DNA of 64,000 bases, taken from NCBI GenBank assembly GCA_032622095.1, contig CP136063.1, forward strand, positions 204,897,934 to 204,961,933, in the 5' to 3' direction. This document shows positions 34,301-46,800 of the stretch, one piece after another; position 1 is the stretch's first letter; each line of letters starts with the position of its first letter. Origin of the DNA: Siphonodentalium dalli. Its lineage: Eukaryota > Mollusca > Scaphopoda > Gadilida > Siphonodentaliidae. The position numbers and the translations under genes were made by a program. The notes beneath the pieces are model-generated. The model saw only the letters and a program-made list of their open reading frames with translations. It had not been told where the DNA came from and searched no databases.

Positions 34301-37300
34301 TTCGTTCACAAAGTGAAGTAGATTAGAGATAACAATGCCGAAGTTTCGTTTGCTGACGTCTCGTTTTATTGTTTCAAATATCCAATGTTTGGGTCTGATA
34401 TCCGCCTGTCACAATAAATATGTCCGCTATCTGCCTGTCAAATAAATATGTCTGTTATCAGCCTGTCACAATACATATGTCCGCTATCAGCCTGTCACAA
34501 TACATATGTCCGCTATCAGGCTGTCACAATAAAGATGTCTACTATCAGCCTCTCACAATATAGCTGTCCGATATCAGCATATCACAACAAATATGTCCGC
34601 TATCGGCCTGTCACAATAAATATGTCCGCTATCAGTCTCTCCCGATAAATATGTCCGCTATCAGGCTGTCACAATAAATCTGTCTGCTATCAGCATGTCA
34701 CGATAAATATGTCCGCTATCAGCGTCTCACAATAAAGCTGTCCGCTATCAGCATGTCACAATAAATATGTCAGCTATCGGCCTGTCACAATAAATATGTC
34801 AGCTATCGGCCTGTCACGATAAATATGTCAGCTATCGACCTGTCACAATAATCTGTCCTCTATTAGCCTCTTCAGATAAATATGTCCGCTATCAGCCTCT
34901 CACAATAAAGCTGTCCGCTATCAGCATGTCACAATAAATATGTCAGCTATCGGCCTGTCACAATAAATATGTCATCTATAAGCCTGTCACAATGATCTGT
35001 CCTCTATTAGCCTCTTCCAATAAATATGTCCGCCAGCAGCCTTTCACGATAAATATGTCCGCTATCAGCCTTTCGCGATAAATATGTCCGCTATCAGCCT
35101 TTCACGATAAATTTGTGACAAATAGTGAGCAGTTTACCACTGAAAGTGACCAAACGCGACATAATTATCCCCTTATTTGATCTCTTTGTAGCTTTAAAGA
35201 AAGGGGCGCACGAAACACACTTCTCAAGTTAACTGAGGTTAGTGCATCCTATCAACGTGCGTTAATGGGAACGACATGAATATTAAATTTATAGTATGAT
35301 TATCTGTGAATTGATTAGGTGTTACAGCTTCATGGATAACAGTAACGAGTATTAAGGGTGGGTTTACATTGGTGTAGATCTGTGTACAGAAATGTAGAAG
35401 TCTTGCGTCACGGATTACTGTGATTACAATATGATTACTGGAGGCACAAGGAGGCCAGGCAAAAAAATGAATCCACCATCAGCAGACCAAAGCGATTTGA
35501 TATATGCCGCACATGGACGTGTCTATCTATAGGGTCTCCGTTGAGGGGGTCCGCTTTGAAATTTCCAACGGTACATCTTTTCCTTGAATTAGACCAATCA
35601 CACGAGATTCCAATTCAATTTGCACACCCCCCCCCCCCCCCTTGAGTTTAGATTTTTCCCTCACAGGCTTGGATGGTAGCGATATCCGTATCATGTTCTC
35701 ACTGATAAGTAGTCATGTGGTCACTATATGCAGGTGGAGAAACAGAATTAACTGGGTAGACTATATATAGATCTGAACAAGTTCTGAGCATTTTTTTAGA
35801 TCTGAACCTCGAAATTGCCAAATCCGAACATCTAGTGGTCTAACTCGTGGGAAGGTGGCGTTTCTAAGTTATTTTTAAACTTGTGTGTCTCGATCCATTT
35901 AACTGTTGTTGCATCGGGGAGGGGGCAGGACCAGAACCATGGTCAGCCCCGTGTGAGAAATGTGAAATATAAACAAGAAAATCGCAGAATCCTAGCATCT
36001 AGATTGGCCGCAGCTTTCCATGTGTTGGAAATTTCCAACTTGACACCCCTTAATTTCGACGAACTACACAATTAACCATTGATAATGAAACACCACGCGA
36101 AATTCAGAAAGCGTTGAAGTCGAATAAAAAACTCTGCGATTCCTTGCTTCTGGTTGCAAACGAGTTTCTTATTGCTGCATGATTCAGAAATATGCAAAAT
36201 CGTCCCAGATGTTTGCTCGGCCATATATATACTAGCAACTTAAATGTGATTACCTTAGTCCTTAGCCATGGAATATCTGATGCCATGGAATAGCTTAATA
36301 CGTGTGTTGAACTGACAAAGTTTAAGCACATATATATACACCAAGTCCGAGTAATGTTTAATCAAATCCGATTTGCCTGTCGCAATGCCTCGGTGTTGAC
36401 CGTGACTTATAACGCAGACGATTTTTGCTCACACGAACGATTACCGTTATCTTTTTGTATGCATTTCTATATCCAACCGATTACACTAGTGTGCGTGTAG
36501 AAATATACACATATCTACACCAATGTAAACGACCCCTAACATTAATGAATCCTTTGTCTGCCGTAAGTCTGAATAGTTCGTGCATCCTATCAACTTATCT
36601 GAGGTTAGTTCATCCCATTTCAAAGAGATTGGCCTTGTCTGCCTGTGAGTGGTCAACACTTGTATTCTATACGTTGAGAGAAAGCACATTTAAAACGAAG
36701 TTGTAAGACAATGCACCAATAGTTGTATGTGTTTGGCTATACACGACAGAGCAAATAGGTTACGTTTGATCAAATTGATTCTGTGCAATAACTGCATATT
36801 GAGAATTCATATATAAGCTCTTCCATTGATATAGTCATTTAATCTATTCTAAAATGGGTCCCTTCTTTTCTAGAGTTTGTATTTTGGACATTTGTATTCA
36901 CATTATGTAGTTTAAAAGAAATTCTCACTTGCTTGAGAATTTCTTTATCATAGTAATGTAATTGATAATTTCAGTATATGACATATATTCCATTTTTTAA
37001 CAATACACTGTATACAGCTCTGTTGTATCAGTTTACATGTCACTGCAAACAAAATTAAAGAGCCGGGGATTTGAACCCAGCACTTTAATGGCCGGTGATT
37101 GTATCATGTAATCCATAGAGGATACCTATGGTTTTTGAGTGAATACCATAAGTTGAAAATTAATCTTTACACTGCTAGTCATACACGAAAAATATAATAT
37201 GGGATTCACTCAAAACACCATATATGGGTGTTATTTTTATTATATGCTTTAACCATTTCGATAATTATATTTAATATATTTAATTACATTGAAAATTGAT

Positions 37301-37740
37301 TGCTGTTGTTCGCCAACTGATAGCCAACGAATCACATTCAAATGACGAGAAATTAATCGTCCGCTAACGAAAACAGTTCCAACAAATTATCACTAAAAAC
37401 GACAAATAATTATGGACGGATACCAATTTAATATCCCAAATAACAATAAGATGACATTCTAATAGCGAAATAATAGCATTATTTCAGTTTAAACACGTCT
37501 TTTTTTTTATCAAAGTTCAGTTGCGCATTAGTATTCGTAAGTATTATTCGGTGATTTTACCGGAAATAAGCGACAGTGAAGATATAATTTTGGAATAACA
37601 AAATGATATCTTTTCTGCATGTTGGTCTAGACATTAAATACGGTATTTACATTGCGACAATTTCGCACTATTTAATAGGGAAGCATATAATAAAACACGC
37701 TACCGACTGTATTGTCAGAGAGGTAGAGAGAGAGAGAGAG

Positions 37741-37804
<64 letters not shown>

Positions 37805-40800
37805 CAGGGGAGAGAGATAGAGAGAGAGAGAGCGAGAGAGAGGGGGAGATATAGGGAGGGAGGGTGATGTAGAGGGGGGAGAGAGAGTGGAGAGAGGGGA
37901 GGGAGAGAGAGAGGGGATAGGGAGTGAGGGAGGGTGAGAGAGAAAGAGAGAGAGAGTGGGAGGGAGGGAGAGTGAATTAGTTTAAATATTTCTATTTTGG
38001 ACAGAAACATAAAAAGCGAGGAGTGATTGCCGCCAGCGCCGGGAACCATGCTCTAGCCTTAGCCTACCATGGAAAGGATCTGGGAATTCCCGTGACCGTA
38101 GTGATGCCAAATATAGCACCAATAATGAAGGTCCAGGCATGTAAACAGTATGGAGCAACAGTTATTCAGCAGGGAGAGAACATGTGCGAATCCAAAGAGC
38201 ATGCCATGGGACTGGCTGGTGAACAGAAACTGCAGTATATAAATGGGTAGGTTGCATGCAGGTATATAAATGGGTAGGTTGCATGCAGGTATATGCATGT
38301 AATAGAATCATAATCAGAATATTTTTATTTCATGACAAATCACAATTATCATAATACTGGTTAATACGAAAAGTGTAAAGAAAGAAAAAGAATGAGATAG
38401 GTCATGTGAATGCGACATGAAGGAATGGCGTTAGAAGATCAGTCTGTCGTGATTTTAATGGCACATATATAATACACGTTTCTGTGTTTCTGAATACCAA
38501 ATTTACACCACGAGTGGGATTGATGGTGTACCGTACGAACTTCTCTTTCTTTGTGTATTTGGGTGTCCATTATTAATAATAATCGACAAAATTTCTTTTA
38601 CATTTTGTTCAGTCGTACATTTCATGAGCGAAACAATTTAATTGCCCCCTTCCTGTTAATCTGGGACGATCCATCCTCCCGCGATTCAAATGTTGACTAT
38701 CCGCAATGAAATTCAAAATACAGAAGGATAGTAATGGTAGCAAACACATACACATCACCCTGTATATATGTTATGCCCATCATCAACTTTGTATTCGTCA
38801 AAATGTTAATGGGAGAAGGGCTGGTGTAAGTTGTCAAAAGGCCATCTTGTAATATTATATTACAATATGTTTAAACAAAATAATAATTGCCACTGATAAA
38901 TACAACTGTTATCTTTTCGATGTTTTAGAGTTCTGCTTTTCAAACAGCAGATGGACATAGGGTTAAATCAGCCAATACGTACACGACTAGATGGATAAAG
39001 ATACTTAATCATGGTTCACGATTAGATAGCGATTCATATTCAAACGCAGTAACATACATGTGCCATGCGAAGTTAGGATTGATATTTGAAGAAGTGTTTT
39101 TAAAAAATTAAAGAATTATATTGTGAAATATCTGCAGTTTGGATATATTACCCTACGCACAATTTAAGTTTGTCCAAAATATTCTACCTGTGAATTTTAG
39201 ATCGATTATTCTATGGCCGCGCACTTAGAAAACACGCCCACTTATTTTATCTACCGCGTTAAGTCATCTAGGTCAACAAGGCAATTGGGTCGGAACAGGA
39301 TTTAGTGTAATACACACGGACTATGTAATTTAAATATTCACTATTGAGTCATACATCGAGTCAGGGTTAATGGACGAGCGACTGGACATTCGGAAACTAG
39401 ATGTTCGAGCCCGAGATAATTAAGTTTCCGAATGTACAGTCGCGAGTCCATTAACTGACTTAAAACGCAGGTTTGAAATATACAACGATGGACTCTTTTC
39501 ATAGCGAGAATTATTGGGATAAACCTCGATAAATGAGACATATATAGAGGATCTCACATGAGTTTCTATTTTATACGGAATTTATCAACCGAGTTCATTA
39601 AATTCGATTTTAGCCGAGGTTTACCGAGGCTCAAATAGAATTTAGTGGACGAGGTTGATAAATTACGTATAAAATAGGACGAGTGTGAGATACTTTTTAT
39701 CACATGATCAAATAAACGCGAAGCAATGCGAAATATCCATCGAAAACAACGATAAAAACCGCAGCAATCGCAAGTCATTTGAAGAACGATATGACGTCAT
39801 CGCACGCGCTGATATTAAATGTGTCTCTTATCGATAATTATGAAACTGCTTTTATGGGCAAATTATGTGATAAAAGAACGTTTTATGTTCACAAAATAGT
39901 CCTCGGCTGACGCGAATCGTGTGAGTGTGGATTGCATGTGGACTAGCTATGCCGTGATAACAATTGTATAGGCATATACAGCTACCCAGTACAGCTTTGT
40001 TCGAAACTAAACGTCGATATACGCAAAATTATAATAAAACATTTGTTTTCGCTGTAATATAACGTAATATATACTGTCGATCGACGGAATTACCTGTATT
40101 TTGGGCACGAACGCATTTTAAGATTCCCTTGACTCAAGAATTATCAAAAGTAATATCGTTCTGCACTGAAGAACAGTAACTCTATTATGATGAAATTGGG
40201 AGACAGGACCATACTAGATTACGAAGGTCGATTTGTGATATAATGCATATTATAAAGTGCCCATTCGGAGAAATAGAAGGTCAAGATAGAACAAAGGAGT
40301 TGGGCCTTAAGAAGTTATATTACAGCAAATGTTGCTATCGCCAATCAAACGCATGCATGGGCGCCACATTCTCTTCATCAACACGGCTACTCACTAGTAT
40401 TCGGCTAAAATTCAGGACACATGGGCTAATATTGATTTTTGAACAATTTGAACATTCTAGATTAATTTACAAATGGTTGGTGTCGTATTTTATAAGAGCT
40501 GCTGAAAGCGACATAAACCCCAAATTAATCAACCACCACTTCAGAACCATTGGCAGGGTTCGCGCTGCCACTTGCCAAATTTTCCAATGGCAAAAATAAT
40601 TCACATTTGGCAAAAAATATTTTTATTTGGCAAAAGTTTTGGCAAGTGACTTTTTAATTCCTCAAGAAAGTTGAAAAATATTGGTCAATCAATACCATTC
40701 ATTTCTATTAAGACACAGTTAATCTCATAGCATGTGTACCGATGGTTGGAGGGATTACCAGTATGCAGTGTGGTGGTGTTTACATAGCTAATCCTCCTGT

Positions 40801-43800
40801 GATGTTCCATTCTGATGAAGCAACCCTTCTGTCATGGTTTTGTCTGGTGATCGGCTTATTGTTGTATGATAAACCACAATAGAGATGCGAGTATAATTAA
40901 TTATTAACTAACTGTTTTTCTATTGATATCAAAAGTTGTTTAAACCGCGAGTGTCCAAACATAAAACTTAAGGTTGCAGAAAGTGATACTATCAGGGATA
41001 GCATTTGGCAAATGCTAAAATAATTTGGCAAAAATTATTTTCATTTGGCAAATTATTTGGCAAAAGTAAATTTTGGTCCAGCGCGGACCCTGACCATTGG
41101 CAATGTCGATCAGGGCATTGCGAAGCTTTGAATATTCGATTCGGTGTCAACATCGTTAGGATCGATACCGAGTCGGCTCTCTTATTCGTATATTTTTAGC
41201 ATTTCTTTACCCAATTCATGGGAAATTCACAGTGTACCATGTACACCTGTTAAGCTGTTACGGCGTATATGTTATAAGTTACCTCCCATCAAATGGAATG
41301 CAGGTTTAACCCTTTGATGACTGGAGCTTCCTTATTTTTGGCGAAAACCCTGTGCCAATGCATTCTCTTATATATATAAGTCTTCCATAGGGAGCCTCGC
41401 ATGTGGATGTAAGAGAATGCTTTAGTCGACCATCCGGTAACCAATCTGTTGTGAAGAAATACTCGCCGGATTATCTTTGGCCAGTTCTGGTCTCGATTCG
41501 CATTCAATTCAGTCATGGGATACCCGATATCATGGCGATATGATTCTAGTTTCGATTCGCCTGCCGAATTCCCTAAATTTTTAGGTAATATATTTCACTT
41601 CCACATTGTGTTGCAAGAAAAACGTGCCATTCATTTCACTGTGTGCCTATATTTCCACATTTTTTCTATTTCAGTTACGATCATCCAGATATATTGGCGG
41701 GTCAGGGAACTATGGGATTGGAGATTATAGAACAGGTTCCAGATGTCGATGTTGTCGTCATTCCCATAGGTGGCGCTGGTCTCATAGCAGGAGCATCGTT
41801 AGCTATAAAGACAATGAAACCACATGTAAAAATTATAGTGAGTGTCTTGAGTTAGATGTTTGAATTCTTCCTGATGAGTAGTTATTTGGTTATTATCAAT
41901 TTATTTGTAGGACGTTCAGTTAATAAGTTCAATTTATTTGTAGGATGTTCAGTTAATAAGTTCAAACCTAAAGCAGTTTGGTCGACTAAATTATCTCGAT
42001 TTGCCCGCAAATGAATGCTTATACTCACGCTGTACAAAAAGCTCCACATGTGATCACAGTAGTTCTCAGGGGGAATGACAGTAGTTTCTGAGTAGAAATG
42101 TATTCAAATTAGACTGCTGGGTGAGAAATAAGTTAGTTCTCCTGTGAAATAAATTTCTACCCTAAATATAACATGAGAAATATTTCTCAGGATGCTCCAC
42201 ACATGAGTTTATGGTAGAACAGGGTAGAAATCTGACTTAGAGGATTCTTGCCGCATTCTGATCAGACTGTACACTCAACAATTGAAGTGGTTTGTCAATT
42301 ATTAAGAAATTTGAGTTCAAATTTATAGTGAGATTTACGTGATAAATACATATCTGTACTTGTACAATAGAGATTCATTCACAAATGTGGCAAGTCTAAC
42401 TTGTGTCTACTTGTATTTCTCCTATAAATGTATGCTCAACTCTGTATTGGAATATTTCTTAGATCATGAGTATCTCAGACCAGGGACGCCAGAAGCCGAA
42501 AATGGAAAGGTGCAAAAACATCATGAGAGTACTTCCTGTGGTCCCATTTACTACAACTAGCTGGGCCAGGACAAGAGGGGATGGGGTGGTAGTGCCCCAT
42601 AATTTATACACCAGCAGATGTCTGTCTGCCCTATTTTAAGGAGAAACATTTCTACCCTATTCTCAGGAGAAAATGTCCTACCCTATATTCTCAGGAGAAA
42701 CAATTCTACCCTATATTCTCAGTATATTTCATTATACCCTATTCTCAGTAGATCTCGCCTGAGAAATACATAATATTCCATAGGATAACACATGTGAAAA
42801 CATGAGAACTCATGTAAGGTTAAAGCTCCACCCCTCTCATTTGCATCTTAAAAAACTACTGAGAAACCAACATGACTTTCACAGGAGAAACTCATGAGAA
42901 ATTAGGGTAGGGAAATTTGGTATCTGAAAATCCCTGCAAATATGGGAGGATCCATTTAGTAATCAAATGGTTAGACTTGTGGGTTGTTTTATTCAATTGG
43001 GTAAATTCACACGTAACCTGGCTAATGTAAAATACAGTGTATTGTTTAGGCCCTTGGATTCACACACTTTGTTGAATTACCCTGCCGATCATAACCCAAT
43101 GACCCCAAAGAATCTGCCAGTCATTTCTTAAATAACTTAAATCATGTATATCCGAATCACGATTTTGGTCAATGCCACACTTGTTGCTGGACATTTGTAG
43201 CATTTTAGCATTAAATAATATCACCGACAATTTCAAACACACGGTTCGTAACAGTTCTCCATAAAACACAACGTCTGAACTAAGTAAATATCTGCTCATT
43301 ATCTCAGTACGAATAGTTCGCAGATAACCAAACAGACATGAATCTGCCAACGGGAACCGTTTGATATAACTCTTAAGAAAGAATGACCAAGGTTGCATAT
43401 ATGCTGCCAATTTGTATATAAAATTGGAGAAACTAATCAAGATATTATCAATTCCCATTCGATCAGCCAACATCACTTTAAAGATACGGAGGGCCTTCAA
43501 TCGCGATGGGTATTAATGTTCAAATACTTACATCCGTTAAACCACCAAAAGAGAAAGAATAGAGACCTTTCGCATCCTCACGTTTACGATTACGAATACG
43601 GATAGCTATTCGTAGACGTAAGTCTATCCGTATATATGGCCAAAAAGTCCTTTCGCAAAACGATTACGCGTAAGAGATTTGACGAACACGTACGATCATT
43701 ATTTCGTACAACTTTTACAACTCAAAGCGTGTGTTTGGTATACAGTCCCTTAATACTTCACTTATCGTCTCATTTGCAACAATGCGATAATCATGCATGA

Positions 43801-46800
43801 CCTGTTAATATTGTCAATAATTCGACCAGTCACAACGTACGACCCGGGATTCTCGTGATATATTGTGGCAATACAGGTATAAATGCCAGGTCATATGTGG
43901 TGGAAATTCAGTTCGTTGTTAGCATGGATGACCAGATCGATAGACGTTATGTTGATGGGGAAGATGGGTTCCTGAATTTGGACCTCACATCAACCACGAC
44001 GCCATCGTTCAAGCCCCTTCAAGTCCGCGAGTTGATTTCAATGCGATTTCGGCTTCACCTCTTTGGGTTTAGGAAATCCGACATAAGGTTGGTGAGCTCG
44101 CTGATGTGCATCACTTCTGATTTGTTACTACCAAATCGAAACAAAGTCGACACGGTAGAAGCGATGTGCATACAGTTGCTTTTTTGTCAGATATTTGACA
44201 AACCGGCAAAATTTCGTTGAACAAAATGTTGATAAATAACAGGTTTTGGGAAATTTTATAATATAGTTGACTGTGGTTAGCATTAATTTTGAGCAATTAC
44301 TCGATTCTGATAACAGAAGCGGCATTAAAAAAAAATTGGATCTGATTAAATGGGGACATCTAATCGGATTGAGTACCTTTAAATGCCGCATTTCTGCGTG
44401 TTTATTAAATAAAAAATAAATGCAAAGAACAAACATGACAGAGACCGCTGAGCTCTGGTGATATCGGTGGGTGTGCCAAATATTCTTTTAGTTACGGTTC
44501 AGGAGCAGAAGTCGCTATACTTACCAGTTTGAATCGGGATCCAGGGTAGGTTCAGATTACTCAGACAGAGTACTTTATGTAACTTAGAACTCGGTTATGA
44601 ATTCCATGTAATTTTAAAATCGGTTATGAATTCCATGTAATTTTAAAATGCCTTGCATTATAGACTCTACGAGAGAGATATATAAAACACAACTTCTACC
44701 GAAAACCGAATATTATTAAATTGAATGAACTATTCAATTCGGGAAAGGGGAAGAGAACACAAAATCTTTCACTATTCATTAATAGGGTTATGCCATTATT
44801 TAGGCTTTCCTGAGGCATTCTATAACTGCACACGTTAGGAGACCACCATGGGTTGTTGAATTAAATAATTGTTGAATTTCACTATATATTGTGTACTATC
44901 TTGCACATAATAATCACTCAAAACTCCCCATGCATCGCACACTATATACTTTATTTTTGGCGACTGGTTTCATAGTGTACTCCTCTTACTGTAAAGTTCT
45001 CTGTCGCAGCCAGCGATGGCTATCCGTTGTGAATAGCGATCTTATTTTGCGGGAAGCTCGTGATTCACGACGACGAGTACAGTGATTGACAATCTAACAG
45101 CATATCGAGGTCGTAGCTCAATACAACTGGATGATTTGCATGATATACATATACAGTCTCGAACGGAGTAAAGTAATATATTGCAGAAAAAAAATGTCAG
45201 GTGTTATTTGAGCTTATTAGAAACCATGAAATCGTAACCGTCATTACGGATAGTAAAATACGAGAACGATTAGAAAGTACACAAAGGTTGGTGACGTAGT
45301 ACCCTATCCGTATCCGTAATCGTAAACGTGAGTTTTGCGAAAGGTCTCTAATATTATAGACAGACCATGTCCGTATACCAATCGAAAATATCGCGCAAAT
45401 TGTATGTTATTGTCAAGTTCGTACGATGTGTTATATAAACAAAATTATGTTACAGAACCTATTGTATATAATACAATATGGCTATAACTAGCCGACGAAG
45501 AGTTGCCTCTTTTACTGCGTTGTTTATAGAGATCACTGCATTCATATTATCATTATATACTATACTAATACATGTAGTATATTCTTGAGTATATTTTCAT
45601 AATTTGGTAACTTTTATTTATAAATTATAATCTACAACCATGCACGACCCTCCGTGCCTTTAACATGGAAAAACATCTAATTGTGTTGTGTTGACTTGTT
45701 AAACACCAACTAACTAACTATCCAACAATTTTATATTCATCAATTTTTGCGATAATAAATAGATAGAACGACACAAGTGTGTGAACATGATACGTTATTG
45801 CACGAGTTTGTTATGACGCGATGGTTAAACGAAAACCGGAGGTTCGAGTTTTACCTCGCGGCATGACAAACGAGTACAATAACGTTAACATGTTAACAAA
45901 TCTGTGTTGTTCTATGTTTATTGCACACTCTGAAGATTGTAGCTTGTACTATACTAAATTTTAGGTCTATAATGTTTATTTAATTGAACAAACATGTGCT
46001 TAGTGTAGACTATACCTAACAATTTAGTGAAGACATTGTCTGTTATATGGTTGACAGCGCCAATGACTTTGTTGACGTTATCGGTTTGTATTTTTCAAGA
46101 ACAATACACAGTAAGCCATTGGGTGAGCAATATAATAGAATGAAGCATATTTTCTTCGGAATTTAACACCTGCCTATCACAGACAAATATTCACACAGGA
46201 AACTTTTTATTTCAGGGAGTAGAACCTGAAAAATGCGCCAGCTATACTGCTGCATTGAAAGCGGGAAAACCTGTGTCAGCAAAATCCTCGCCAACCCTGG
46301 CTGACGGTAAGAGTCATGCTGTCATCTTTGACATATACCTTTTTTAAAGGTACTCAATCCGATTAAGCACCCCTCAATTACTATTTATTTGGCTTCGGGG
46401 GTAAATAATATTTTATTCGAGTCGAGGAACCCACCCATCAAAGCTCAGAGTGATCAGATATCGATTTTTTAAATCTATTATTTTTCACCACCTCGAATAT
46501 ATAGTGGCCCAGTAAAAGTCGACGAGAAGACTGTCTCGGACCAAATTTGCGGACGAAGATGGATAACTCTAAAATCAAGTGACTTTTTTGTGTGAGATAT
46601 TTTGACAAACCGGCAAAATTTCGTTGAACGAAATGTTGATGAATAACAGGTTTTGGGCAATTTTATACTATATTTGACTGTGGTTAGCATTATTTTTGGT
46701 TAATTAATCGATTCTGATAACTGAAGCGGCATTTCAAAAAAAATTGTTGTTGTTGGAATCTGATGATATGGGGACTATCGAATCGGATTGAGTACCTTTA

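Larger units (their letters stand above)
43561..45349 (+). mobile_element. PIF/Harbinger-like DNA transposon remnant with terminal inverted repeats
   Basis: Ends are inverted repeats of about 45 bp starting AGAGACCTTTCGCA and ending TGCGAAAGGTCTCT, both followed inward by a CGTTTACGATTACG-type segment. It is flanked by AAT on both sides (43558-43560 and 45350-45352), a 3-bp target duplication as in PIF/Harbinger (a TA duplication is also possible). It holds the transposase fragment at 43927-44176 and a MITE fragment at 44177-44387, and is itself inserted in a TTAA-flanked element. The element lies in intron 5 of the enzyme gene. Confidence 0.8.
43482..45658 (+). mobile_element. TTAA-flanked MITE family 1, copy split by the Harbinger insertion
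   Basis: The left end AGATACGGAGGGCC and right end CCCTCCGTGCCT are inverted repeats, each flanked by TTAA (43478-43481, 45659-45662). Removing the Harbinger element joins gaaagaat to attatagac, which matches the uninterrupted family copies near 10465 and 59990 (gaaagaatattaaaatatagac). TTAA target duplication is characteristic of piggyBac-type transposition. Confidence 0.75.

Noticed and set aside
34395-35112. Possible CRISPR-like array
   Set aside because: The 29-bp repeats are contiguous with no unique spacers and diverge steadily; this is a minisatellite in a eukaryotic intron.
37603-38049. Open frames with RERERE and LSLSLS repeats
   Set aside because: Produced by the (GA)n microsatellite.
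43060-43500. 146-codon open frame on the - strand
   Set aside because: No recognisable motif, and it overlaps the terminal repeat of a MITE at 43482. It has no splice or start context.
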